Positions 25,646 to 33,954 of a DNA stretch of 64,000 bases are shown here, one piece after another. This DNA comes from Paraburkholderia caballeronis (GTDB lineage: Bacteria; Pseudomonadota; Gammaproteobacteria; Burkholderiales; Burkholderiaceae), in NCBI RefSeq assembly GCF_900104845.1, contig NZ_FNSR01000002.1, positions 372,001-436,000 on the forward strand. The letters are read 5' to 3'. Each line of letters opens with the position of its first letter. The first letter of the stretch is position 1. Under the pieces are notes generated by a model. It worked only from the letters and a program-made list of their open reading frames with translations. It was not told the origin of the DNA and did not search any database. Position numbers and translations under genes: made by a program.

Positions 25646-26545
25646 ATGGACCCACGCAAGCTCCGATACTTCGCCGCCGTCGCCGACGAACTGCACTTCG
25701 GCCGCGCCGCACAGCGGCTGCACATCGCGCAGCCGCCGCTCACCCGGCAGATTTCCGCGCTCGAAAGCGAACTCGGCTTCCGGCTGTTCGAGCGCAGCAC
25801 GCGCGCGGTCACGCTCACCGCCGACGGCGCGCGTTTCCTGCCTCATGCGCGCGACCTGCTCGCGCAACTCGACAAGACGACGTCGATCGCGAGGCAAACC
25901 GCGCTCGGCAACGCGGGGCACGTGGTGCTGGGCTACGCGAGTTCGATCGCGTTGTCGCCGCTGTTCGCCAACACGCTGCGCGCGTTCGCGAACGACGCGC
26001 CGGACGTGCATCTGACGCTGATCGAAACCGCATCGGCGTCCCAATGGATGCAGGTCGCCGACGGCCGCCTCGATATCGGGTTGGGCCGGATGGTGCTCCC
26101 CGACATCGACGGCATCGACGCGGTCACGCTGCACAGCGAACGGCTGCTCGCCGCGCTGCCGTCCGGCGATCCGCTCGCGCGGCAAGAGCACGTCACGCTC
26201 GAACAACTCGCGCAGCGGCCGTTCATCCGTTACCCGGACGGTTACGGTTCGGGGGTCAGCCAGCGGATCGACGCACTGTTCGGCGCGCGCGGGCTCGACA
26301 TCTCGACGCGTTATCTCGGCTCGCAGATCACGACGATCGTCGCGTTGATCGCGTCGGGGCTCGGCGTATCGATCGTGCCGGACTGCGCGACGACGATGAG
26401 CCGCGACGGGGTCGTCTATCGGCCGATCGACGCGGACGACGCGGTGATCGACATCCTGATGCTGACCCGGCGCGGCACGCGGTCGGCCGCGCTGGAACGG
26501 CTCTGCAACGCGCTGGTCGCGAACGGCGCGCCGACACGCGCCTGA
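25646..26545 (+). CDS. LysR family transcriptional regulator
   Basis: Regulator of 299 residues, standard LysR length. The helix-turn-helix (residues 1-60) reads MDPRKLRYFAAVADELHFGR with LHIAQPPLTRQISALESELG. The effector-binding domain follows from about 90, with the conserved GLGVSIVPD motif near 238. It is divergently transcribed from the MFS gene across about 105 bases containing an AT-rich patch, where LysR sites of the T-N11-A type would be expected. Regulation of the transporter and of itself is the natural inference. Confidence 0.93.
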   Translation: MDPRKLRYFAAVADELHFGRAAQRLHIAQPPLTRQISALESELGFRLFERSTRAVTLTADGARFLPHARDLLAQLDKTTSIARQTALGNAGHVVLGYASSIALSPLFANTLRAFANDAPDVHLTLIETASASQWMQVADGRLDIGLGRMVLPDIDGIDAVTLHSERLLAALPSGDPLARQEHVTLEQLAQRPFIRYPDGYGSGVSQRIDALFGARGLDISTRYLGSQITTIVALIASGLGVSIVPDCATTMSRDGVVYRPIDADDAVIDILMLTRRGTRSAALERLCNALVANGAPTRA

Positions 26546-26679
26546 CGCCGGCCAGGACGGAACCCGCCGTTTGCAATCGTCGGCGCGTCGCTTGTAAGCA
26601 CCCGGCGAACAGCCATCGCGACCTATCATGCTTGAGACCGGGCGGGACCCGACCGGGCGGCTCTCGCGCAAGGACAAGC

Positions 26680-27039
26680 ATGGAATACGACATCGGGCGG
26701 GCCATCCGCAGGTTTCCCGACCAGCGGGACGAACTCACGCGCAGCGCCGAAAAAGCATCGAAGCTCAGGCACGCGTGCGGCTGCGCGATGGGCGCGGCCT
26801 GCTTCGCCGCGACGACGCTCGCGTTCGTCGCGATGCTGATCTCAAGGCCGCCCGACTGGGCCGGCCTGCCATTGCGCATCGGCGCGGGCGTGCTGGCCGC
26901 GCTGCTCGCGACGGCGCTCGGCAAGGTCGCCGGCATCGCGTTCGCGCGGCTGCGGCTTGCGTGGCTCGTGCGCGGACTGCAACGCCGTTATCCGGTGGAG
27001 GATCGACACGATGACCACCTGCACCCGCTGGGTCGATAA
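26680..27039 (+). CDS. Small membrane protein upstream of the Cys/Trp-repeat phosphoesterase
   Basis: Protein of 119 residues with two hydrophobic segments (about 32-54 and 62-86) between polar ends. It starts MEYDIGRAIRRFPDQRDELT after an AAGGA-type site. No family is recognised. The last 29 bases overlap the start of the phosphoesterase gene, in another frame, so the two are translationally linked. A membrane-anchoring or partner role for the phosphoesterase, whose repeat domain is also partly hydrophobic, is a reasonable guess but nothing more. Confidence 0.72.
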   Translation: MEYDIGRAIRRFPDQRDELTRSAEKASKLRHACGCAMGAACFAATTLAFVAMLISRPPDWAGLPLRIGAGVLAALLATALGKVAGIAFARLRLAWLVRGLQRRYPVEDRHDDHLHPLGR

Positions 27040-29134
27040 GTTCGTCATCACCTGCGCGGACTGGACCAACGAGGTCAGCGAGACCTGCACGTCGTGGGCG
27101 GACGAAGGCGCGTATCAATGCTCGCAATGGGCGGACGAAGGTTCGAACCAGTGTTCGCAGTGGGCCGACGAAGGCTCGAACCAGTGCAGCGCGTGGGACG
27201 AATGCCACTGGTACACGCCGTGGGACTGCATCGCCGGCTTCTTCTGCAAGGCATGGTACTGGGTCGCGAACTGGGTGTGTCAGGCGTGGTACTGGGTCGC
27301 CGACTGGGTCTGCCAGGGCTGGTACTGGGTGGCGAAATGGGTGTGCAAGGGTTTCGCGTGGGTCGTCAACGCAGTGTGCATCGTGTTCTCGTGGGCGCTG
27401 CGGCTCGTCTGCGTCGCGTGGGACACGCTGCGCTGCGCGCTGCTCGCGTTCGGCCGATGGCTCGGCTCGTTAACCGGGCGCGCGGGCCGCGGAAAAACGC
27501 CGCCGCCGCGCATCGAGCGCGTGTTCGTGCTGACGCTGGAGAACCGTTCGTTCGATCATCTGTTCGGCTTCAGCGGCATCACCGGCGTCGATCCGCAAGG
27601 CAACCCGACGACGTTCAACGAAGGCTTCGATCCTGCGGTCAACAGCAACGTCGATCCGGTGACGAACGCGAACGTGTTCGTCAGCGCGCCCGCCGACTTC
27701 TTCCTGAAAGGCGTGGACGCGGACCCCGGCCACGAGTTCGAGGACACGCTCACCGCGCTCGGCGGCAGCGGCGCGGCGTATCAGCCGGTGCCGGGCGGTT
27801 ATCCGCCGATCGACAACTCGGGCTTCATCGACAACTACCATGCGCCGCGCGACGGCGAAAGCACGCCGTCGTCCACGCCCGACCGGATCATGCACTGCTT
27901 CGCCGCCGGCCAGTTGCCGGTACTGAACGCGCTCGCGCGCGAGTTCGCGGTGTGCGACTGCTGGTTCTCGTCGCTGCCCGGGCCGACGTGGCCGAACCGC
28001 TTTTTCCAGCTCGCGGCGACCTCCGGCGGACTCGACGACAGCCCCGGCAAGCTCGACGTCGTCACGAGCACGACGGTGGACGGCTATCGTTTCGAGAACG
28101 GCAACGTGTTCGACCTGCTCGACCAATACTGCATCGAGTGGAAGATTTTCGAGGGCGACGATTTCCCGGTCAGCTTCGCGCTCGAAGGAATGAACCTGAA
28201 CGAGTTGCAGGGCCGCTTCGCGTCGATGGACGATTTCGAGTCCGACCTCGGCAGCGCCGGTTTCGGCCCGAAGTTCGTGTTCATCGAGCCGAAGTACGGC
28301 GCGCACGAATTCGACGCGACCGGCCCCGGCGACTTCACGTGCGGAAACTCGATGCATCCGCTCGACGACGTGAGGCGCGGCGAGAAACTGGTGAAGCGCG
28401 TGTACGAAGGACTGCGCAACTCGCCGCTGTGGGAGAAGAGCGTGCTGCTGATCACGTTCGACGAGCACGGCGGCTTCTACGACCACGTCGCGCCGCCGCC
28501 CGCGGCGCCGCCCGGCGACCAGATCGATCAGAACTACGTGAAGCAGGGTTTCCTGTTCGACCAGTTGGGCGTGCGGGTGCCGGCGATCGTCGTGTCGCCG
28601 CTCGTGCCGCGCAACGTGATCGACCATACGCGATATGACCACACGTCGCTGCTCGCGTCGATGGAGCGGCTCTTCGGGATGAAGCCGCTGACCGCGCGCG
28701 ACGCCGCCGCGAACGACTTCCTGCATCTGCTGTCGCTCGCCGCGCCGCGCGCCGATGCGCCCGCCACGCTGCCCGCCCCCGACGACAGCCGCCCGCAGCT
28801 CGCCTGCGAAGGCGACGACGATACCGATAGCCAGTCCGCCGACCGCCTGCTGCAACAGCGTTCGACGCTGCGGCTCGCGCGCCGCGAAGGGCGCTACATG
28901 GCGCGCGCGGTCGCCGACTACCGGCTGAAGCCGTCGCAGGTCGGCTTCATGCAGGTCGCGCTGCTGAAGGTGCTGAACCGGACCACGCAGCCGGACAAGG
29001 CGCGCTGGCTCGACGCATATCGCGGCGTGCAGACCGGCATCGACGCGGCGATCTTCATGACCGACGCGAAGCTGAAAGTGAAGCACGGAATCGACGTGGT
29101 GCAGATAGAGCGGCTGGCGGCGCGGCGGCGTTAG
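27011..29134 (+). CDS. Phosphoesterase (phospholipase C/acid phosphatase family) with N-terminal Cys/Trp 11-residue repeats
   Basis: Protein of 707 residues from ATG 27011 (GGTGGAGG upstream). Residues 1-142 are a highly unusual repeat region. Cysteines stand at 4, 15, 26, 37, 48 and 59, and after a short break at 79, 90, 101, 112, 123 and 134, always 11 apart. Most are followed three residues later by Trp (C-x2-W). The first block is acidic (WADEGSNQC); the second is hydrophobic and aromatic (WYWVADWVC). Residues about 168-600 are an alkaline-phosphatase-superfamily phosphoesterase domain with LTLENRSFDHLFGF, SSLPGPTWPNRFF and FDEHGGFYDHVAPP. This family includes phospholipases C and acid phosphatases. 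No classical signal peptide is visible, so location is uncertain. Confidence 0.88.
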   Translation: MTTCTRWVDKFVITCADWTNEVSETCTSWADEGAYQCSQWADEGSNQCSQWADEGSNQCSAWDECHWYTPWDCIAGFFCKAWYWVANWVCQAWYWVADWVCQGWYWVAKWVCKGFAWVVNAVCIVFSWALRLVCVAWDTLRCALLAFGRWLGSLTGRAGRGKTPPPRIERVFVLTLENRSFDHLFGFSGITGVDPQGNPTTFNEGFDPAVNSNVDPVTNANVFVSAPADFFLKGVDADPGHEFEDTLTALGGSGAAYQPVPGGYPPIDNSGFIDNYHAPRDGESTPSSTPDRIMHCFAAGQLPVLNALAREFAVCDCWFSSLPGPTWPNRFFQLAATSGGLDDSPGKLDVVTSTTVDGYRFENGNVFDLLDQYCIEWKIFEGDDFPVSFALEGMNLNELQGRFASMDDFESDLGSAGFGPKFVFIEPKYGAHEFDATGPGDFTCGNSMHPLDDVRRGEKLVKRVYEGLRNSPLWEKSVLLITFDEHGGFYDHVAPPPAAPPGDQIDQNYVKQGFLFDQLGVRVPAIVVSPLVPRNVIDHTRYDHTSLLASMERLFGMKPLTARDAAANDFLHLLSLAAPRADAPATLPAPDDSRPQLACEGDDDTDSQSADRLLQQRSTLRLARREGRYMARAVADYRLKPSQVGFMQVALLKVLNRTTQPDKARWLDAYRGVQTGIDAAIFMTDAKLKVKHGIDVVQIERLAARRR
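27092..27346 (+). repeat. 33-bp tandem coding repeats (11-codon periodicity)
   Basis: Two blocks of imperfect 33-base repeats lie inside the phosphoesterase gene. The first (about 27092-27190) encodes copies of WADEGSNQCSQ; the second (about 27250-27346) encodes copies of WYWVADWVCQG. Third-codon positions vary between copies while the Cys and Trp codons are kept, which points to selection at protein level after old duplications. Confidence 0.85.
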
Positions 29135-29256
29135 GCGACGGCGGACAACAACCGCAAGGCGGCCGGCCTCTCGCCGCTCTCGCCGCGCCCGCCGCTATCC
29201 GATTATCATCCGGAACCATCCCCGCCACCGCTTTCACGCTCCCACGCCGCTCCGCC

Positions 29257-29958
29257 ATGCCGACTGCCCCGTTCGACGCCATCCTTTTCGACTGCGACGG
29301 CGTGCTCGTCGATTCCGAACTGATCACGCATCAGGTGCTGTCGGAGATGCTCGGCGAACTGGGCTGGTCGATCGCGCCGGAGGAGGCGATGCGCCTCTTC
29401 GTCGGCAAGGCGGTGAAGGACGAGGCCGCGCTGATCGAGGCGAACACGGGTTTCGCGCTCACCGACGATTGGCTTACGCAGTTCCGCGCGCGCCGCAACG
29501 AGGCGCTCGAACGCGATCTCGTCGAGATTCCCGGCGCGGGCGACGCGGTGCGCGCGGTGCACGACGCGTTCGGCGGCCGGATCGCGGTCGCGTCCGGCGC
29601 GGACCGCCGCAAGGTCGAACTGCAACTGCGCAAGGTCGGTCTGCTCGACTGCTTCGCGGGCCGCATCTTCAGCGGCCACGAGATGCCGCGCAGCAAGCCG
29701 CATCCGGACGTGTACCTCGCCGCCGCCGCGGGTCTCGGCGTCGAGCCGGCGCGCTGCGCGGTCGTCGAGGATTCGGTGACCGGCGCGCTGGCCGGTCTCG
29801 CGGCAGGCGCAACGGTATTCGGCTACAGTCCCGACGAGCCGGGTCACAGCAGCGCCGGCGCGCTGCGCGACGCCGGCGTCGCGCGCGTGTTCGCGGACAT
29901 GGCCGGGTTGCCGGCGTTGCTCGCGCAATGGTCCGGTGCGTCCGCACCGGATGCGTGA
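29257..29958 (+). CDS. HAD superfamily hydrolase, beta-phosphoglucomutase/phosphatase type
   Basis: Cytoplasmic HAD phosphatase of 233 residues. Motif I is AILFDCDGVLVDSE (nucleophile Asp at about residue 11). Motif II Ser is in AVASGADRRKVE, motif III Lys in RSKPHPDVYL, and motif IV acidic residues in CAVVEDSVTGALAG. A helical cap follows motif I (subclass I). Relatives dephosphorylate sugar phosphates, phosphoglycolate or similar, and substrate cannot be assigned. It is a single gene 122 bases after the phosphoesterase on the same strand, so read-through from that gene is possible. Confidence 0.9.
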   Translation: MPTAPFDAILFDCDGVLVDSELITHQVLSEMLGELGWSIAPEEAMRLFVGKAVKDEAALIEANTGFALTDDWLTQFRARRNEALERDLVEIPGAGDAVRAVHDAFGGRIAVASGADRRKVELQLRKVGLLDCFAGRIFSGHEMPRSKPHPDVYLAAAAGLGVEPARCAVVEDSVTGALAGLAAGATVFGYSPDEPGHSSAGALRDAGVARVFADMAGLPALLAQWSGASAPDA

Positions 29959-30111
29959 CCGGAAACAACCTCATTGCAGCACCGGGCGCGAAACGCGCGC
30001 CGCGTCGAAACGCTGAAAGGTCTGGAAAGGAAAACCGGCCCCGCCCGCCGCGTGGTACGGCCATGCCGGAAAGTTCGTTTGCTATCGAATTTTTAGGGTA
30101 TCATCCCGCCG

Positions 30112-30576
30112 ATGTCCAGCCTGCACACCCTGCGTCTCGCTGTCAGCAGCACGCTCGTCCTGGCCGCCCGCAAGTGGCGGCGCACGAGTCATGACGTGCT
30201 GTCCGCGTACAACGTGTCCGAAGCGTGCTCCACGCCGCTGCTGACCGCGGGCCGGCTCGGCGAGGCGGTGCGCCAGGTCGCGCTCGCTGAACACGTCGGC
30301 ATCGAGGGGCCGTCGCTCGTGCGGCTGCTCGACCAGTTGTGCGCGGCAGGCCTCGTGCGCCGCGACGAAGACCCCGACGATCGCCGCGCGAAAACGATCT
30401 CCCTCACCGACGAAGGCCGCCACGTCACCGAACGGATGGAGGACGACCTGCGCGCGCTGCGCGCCCGCGTGCTGAAGGACGTGAGCCGCGCCGATCTCGA
30501 AACGACGCTGCGCGTGCTGAACGCGTTCAACGCCGCGCTGTCGCCCGACGGCAACCCGCGCCACCCCACGAACTAG
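30112..30576 (+). CDS. MarR family transcriptional regulator of the efflux operon
   Basis: Regulator of 154 residues with a MarR winged helix. The recognition region QVALAEHVGIEGPSLVRLLDQLCAAG is followed by the wing RREDPDDRRAKTISLTDEG (motif DxRxxxxxLT), then a dimerisation helix. It is the first gene of a same-strand set with FUSC, DUF1656, HlyD and outer-membrane genes, starting nine bases before FUSC. MarR proteins in such operons usually repress them and are released by aromatic acids. An AT-rich patch at about 30075-30105 just before ATG is the likely promoter/operator, though no perfect dyad was found there. Confidence 0.92.
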   Translation: MSSLHTLRLAVSSTLVLAARKWRRTSHDVLSAYNVSEACSTPLLTAGRLGEAVRQVALAEHVGIEGPSLVRLLDQLCAAGLVRRDEDPDDRRAKTISLTDEGRHVTERMEDDLRALRARVLKDVSRADLETTLRVLNAFNAALSPDGNPRHPTN

Positions 30577-30585
30577 CCCCGCGTC

Positions 30586-32712
30586 ATGGTCTACCCCTCC
30601 GCCCGCGACTGGCTGTTCTCGGTCAAAACGTTTGCCGCCGCGATGCTCGCGCTGTATCTCGGCCTGCTGTTCGAGCTGCCGCGCCCGTACTGGGCGATGG
30701 CTAGCGTGTACATCGTGTCGAACCCGTTCGTCGGCGCGACCCGCTCGAAGGCGCTGTACCGCGCGCTCGGCACCGCGCTCGGCGCAGCGGGCGCGATCCT
30801 GCTGGTGCCGCCGTTCGTCGAGATGCCGCTGCTGTTCAGCATCGTCGTCGCGACGTGGACCGGCACGCTGCTGTATCTCGCGATCTCGGACCGCACCGCC
30901 CGCAGCTACGTGTTCATGCTCGCCGGCTACACGATGCCGCTGATCGCGCTGCCCACCGTCACCGATCCGGCCACGGTGTTCGACGTCGCGATCGCGCGGA
31001 CCGAGGAGATCGTTCTCGGCATCGTCTGCGCGAGCGTCGTCGGCAGCGCCGTGCTGCCGAGCCGGCTCGCGCCGACGCTGATCGAGCGCACCGACGCATG
31101 GTTCCGCGACGCCGCGTTCTACGGCCGCGAGACGCTGTCCGGCCACATCGCCGGCGCGGCGATCTCCGCGTGCCGGCAGCGGCTCGCGGCGACGGTCAAC
31201 GGGCTGGAGTTCCTGTTGAGCCAGTTGAGCTACGACCACACGCACCCGCAGATTCTCGAACGCGCGGAGGCGCTGCGCGGCCGGATGATGCTGTTCCTGC
31301 CGATCATGTCGTCGCTCGCGGACCCGATGATCGCGCTGATGCGCGACCTGAAGGTGCGCCCGCCCGGCCTCGACGAATTGCTCGCGGACACCGCGCAATG
31401 GTTCGGCGCGCCGCTCACGCACGCGCCGGACAGCGACGCGCAGGCGAGCAACGCGGCCGTCGATGCGCTGCACGCGCGGATCGCGGCGCTGCAGCCGGGC
31501 GGCGACGCGCTCGCGTCGTGGCAGGGCGCGCTGCTGTCGAACGCGTTGTGGCGGCTCGGCCAGATGATCGACATCTGGCAGGACTGCCGCGCGCTGCGCG
31601 CGAGCATCTCGCAGGAATCGGCAACGTGGCGGCCGCGCTTCCGGCACTGGCGGCTCGGCGGCACCGAGCGTTATTTCGATCGCGGGATCATGGCGTTTTC
31701 GACCGCGTCGGCGGTCGGCGCGATCATCGTCGCGTGCGGGCTGTGGATCAGTTCGGGCTGGCACGACGGCGCGGGCGCGGTCACGCTCGCGGCGGTCGCG
31801 TGCTGCTTCTTCGCGTCGCTCGACGAACCCGCGCCGCAGGTGTTCCGCTTCTTCGTCGCGACGGCCGTGGCCGTGGTGATCGCGGGGCTGTACCTGTTCG
31901 TCGTGCTGCCGCGCGTGCACGACTTCACGATGCTGGTCGTGATGTTCGCGGGGCCGTTCATCCTCGTCGGCACGCTGATACCGCGCCCGCAGTTCAACCT
32001 CGTGACGATGCTGGTCGCGGTGAACACGGCGACGTTCATCAGCATTCAGGGCGCTTACGACGCGGACTTCCTCGTGTTCCTGAACAGCAACATCGCGGGC
32101 GTCGTGGGGCTGCTGTTCGCGTTCCTCTGGACCCGCGTGACGCGCCCGTTCGGCGCGGAGCTGGCCGCCGCGCGCCTGCTGCGCTCCAGTTGGGCGGACG
32201 TCGCGCTGACCGCGTCGACGCAGCCGATCGCGGACCAGCGCAACCTCGCGTCGCGGATGCTCGACCGGCTGATGCAGCTGATTCCGCGGCTCGCGGCGTC
32301 GGACGACCACCGGCATCCGTCGATCGAGAGCTTCCGCGATCTGCGGATCGCGCTGAACGCGCTCGACCTGCGCCGCTCGCGGCACCGGCTCACCGGCGAA
32401 CTGCCGGCGACGATCGACGGCGTGCTCGCCGGCGTCAGCCGCTATTACGCGGGCTGCGCGGACCGCCGCGCGCGCCAGCCGGTGCCGCCCGCGTTGATGG
32501 CGACGATCGACGACGCGCTCGGCCGCGTGACGTCGCACGCCGCCGCGACGACGCGCGCGGTGAACGCCGAAGGCCCGGCCGCGAGCACCGCGCTGCGTGC
32601 GTCGCAACGCTGGCTGCGCGAGACGCGGCACGCGCTCGTCGGGCTGCGGCTGTCGCTCTTCCCCGCGGCGGCCGGCCAGCCGCCGCAACCCGCTAGCGAG
32701 GCGCAGGCATGA
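30586..32712 (+). CDS. FUSC family inner-membrane efflux protein (AaeB-like)
   Basis: Membrane protein of 708 residues with the FUSC layout. A first cluster of about six transmembrane segments (residues 10-165, starting LFSVKTFAAAMLALYLGLLF) is followed by a long soluble region (about 170-365), then a second membrane cluster (about 370-520, FSTASAVGAIIVACGLWISS) and a C-terminal soluble domain. AaeB-type proteins export aromatic carboxylic acids such as p-hydroxybenzoate together with an HlyD adaptor. Here the DUF1656 (AaeX-like), HlyD and outer-membrane genes follow directly, making a complete tripartite system. Substrate class is inferred from this organisation. Confidence 0.92.
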   Translation: MVYPSARDWLFSVKTFAAAMLALYLGLLFELPRPYWAMASVYIVSNPFVGATRSKALYRALGTALGAAGAILLVPPFVEMPLLFSIVVATWTGTLLYLAISDRTARSYVFMLAGYTMPLIALPTVTDPATVFDVAIARTEEIVLGIVCASVVGSAVLPSRLAPTLIERTDAWFRDAAFYGRETLSGHIAGAAISACRQRLAATVNGLEFLLSQLSYDHTHPQILERAEALRGRMMLFLPIMSSLADPMIALMRDLKVRPPGLDELLADTAQWFGAPLTHAPDSDAQASNAAVDALHARIAALQPGGDALASWQGALLSNALWRLGQMIDIWQDCRALRASISQESATWRPRFRHWRLGGTERYFDRGIMAFSTASAVGAIIVACGLWISSGWHDGAGAVTLAAVACCFFASLDEPAPQVFRFFVATAVAVVIAGLYLFVVLPRVHDFTMLVVMFAGPFILVGTLIPRPQFNLVTMLVAVNTATFISIQGAYDADFLVFLNSNIAGVVGLLFAFLWTRVTRPFGAELAAARLLRSSWADVALTASTQPIADQRNLASRMLDRLMQLIPRLAASDDHRHPSIESFRDLRIALNALDLRRSRHRLTGELPATIDGVLAGVSRYYAGCADRRARQPVPPALMATIDDALGRVTSHAAATTRAVNAEGPAASTALRASQRWLRETRHALVGLRLSLFPAAAGQPPQPASEAQA

Positions 32713-32764
32713 CGCGCCTGCTTTCCGTTTCCGTATTCGTTGCCGGTTCCGGCCGCAGACCGTC

Positions 32765-32974
32765 ATGATCGGCGAAATCGACATACTCGGCGTATTCGTG
32801 CCTTCGGTGCTGCTGCTGATGCTGATCGCGTATCTGGTCAACATCGTGATCCGCACGGTGCTCACGCGGATCGGCTTTTACCGGCTGGTCTGGCATCGTT
32901 CCATTTTCGATCTCGGCATCTACGTTCTGGTGCTGGGTGTCATCGTCGTCGTTTCACACCGTCTCGTAACGTGA
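32765..32974 (+). CDS. DUF1656 (AaeX-like) small membrane protein
   Basis: Protein of 69 residues with two transmembrane segments: about 12-34 (PSVLLLMLIAYLVNIVI) and 48-64. It starts MIGEIDILGVFVPSV, the characteristic DUF1656 beginning. These peptides are found in aaeXAB-type operons, with unknown function in efflux. The stop codon overlaps the GTG start of the HlyD gene by four bases (GTGA), so translation is coupled. Confidence 0.92.
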   Translation: MIGEIDILGVFVPSVLLLMLIAYLVNIVIRTVLTRIGFYRLVWHRSIFDLGIYVLVLGVIVVVSHRLVT

Positions 32975-33954
32975 AAAAAACCTGGTTTTCCGCTGGGCAG
33001 ATCCTGCTCACGCTGATCGTCGTCGCGATCGCCGCCGTCGTGCTGTGGCGCCTGGTCGATTACTACATGTTCTCGCCGTGGACGCGCGACGGCCACGTGC
33101 GCGCCGACGTGATCCAGGTCGCGCCGGACGTGTCCGGCCTCATCACGTCGGTCGAGGTGATCGACAACCAGGAAGTGAAGCGCGGCCAGGTGCTGTTCGT
33201 GATCGACCAGGCGCGCTACACGCTCGCGCTGCGGCTCGCGCAGGCGAACGTCGAGCAGCGCCGCGCGACGCTCGCGCAGGCGCGCCGCGAATACGCGCGC
33301 AACATCGCGCTCGGCAACCTCGTGGCGAGCGAAACGCTCGAAGAAAGCCGCACGCGCGTCGAACAGGGCGAAGCGGCGCTCGACGACGCGCAGGTGCAGG
33401 TCGACACCGCGCGCCTGAACCTGCAGCGCACGACGATCGTGAGCCCGGTCGACGGCTACCTGAACGACCGCGCGCCGCGCGTCGGCGAGTTCGTGACGTC
33501 GGGGCGCGCGGTGCTGTCGGTGGTGGACATGCATTCGTTCCGCGTCGACGGCTACTTCGAGGAAACCAAGCTGCACGGCATCCACATCGGCCAGCCGGTC
33601 GACATCTCGGTGATGGGCGAGCGGCGTCCGCTGCGCGGCCACGTGCAGAGCATCGTCGCCGCGATCGAGGACCGCGACCGCACGCAGAGCCCGAACCTGC
33701 TGCCGAACGTGAACCCGGCGTTCAGCTGGGTGCGGCTCGCGCAGCGCATTCCGGTGCGCGTCGCGCTCGACGAGGTGCCGGACGACTTCCGGATGATCGC
33801 GGGCCGCACCGCGACGGTCGCGGTGCGTGCCGGCGACGTGTCCGCGAAACGCGGCGCGGCCGGCGCAGGGGCAAGCGATGCGGCTGGGGCGTCGGCACCG
33901 TCCGCCGCGTCTGCCGCCCTGCCCGCGCCAGCCGCTTCCGGAGCGTCGCAATGA
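32971..33954 (+). CDS. HlyD family periplasmic adaptor (AaeA/EmrA-like)
   Basis: Membrane-fusion protein of 327 residues from GTG 32971. One N-terminal transmembrane anchor (about 9-28, LTLIVVAIAAVVLW) is followed by the barrel-sandwich segment VIQVAPDVSGLITSVEVIDNQ, a helical hairpin (about 85-145) and the return strand LNLQRTTIVSPVDGYLNDRA. The C-terminal 35 residues are Ala/Gly/Pro-rich and probably disordered. It bridges the FUSC inner-membrane protein and the outer-membrane channel encoded next, with a four-base ATGA overlap. Confidence 0.93.
   Translation: MKKTWFSAGQILLTLIVVAIAAVVLWRLVDYYMFSPWTRDGHVRADVIQVAPDVSGLITSVEVIDNQEVKRGQVLFVIDQARYTLALRLAQANVEQRRATLAQARREYARNIALGNLVASETLEESRTRVEQGEAALDDAQVQVDTARLNLQRTTIVSPVDGYLNDRAPRVGEFVTSGRAVLSVVDMHSFRVDGYFEETKLHGIHIGQPVDISVMGERRPLRGHVQSIVAAIEDRDRTQSPNLLPNVNPAFSWVRLAQRIPVRVALDEVPDDFRMIAGRTATVAVRAGDVSAKRGAAGAGASDAAGASAPSAASAALPAPAASGASQ

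Noticed and set aside
27092..27346. CRISPR-like or minisatellite reading of the 33-bp repeats
   Set aside because: The repeats are in-frame, imperfect, without spacers, and keep coding sense.
30082..32865. 927-codon minus-strand open frame opposite MarR/FUSC
   Set aside because: GC-rich DNA leaves antisense frames open; the product is Arg/Glu/Gln-rich repeats with no fold, and the plus-strand genes are unmistakable.
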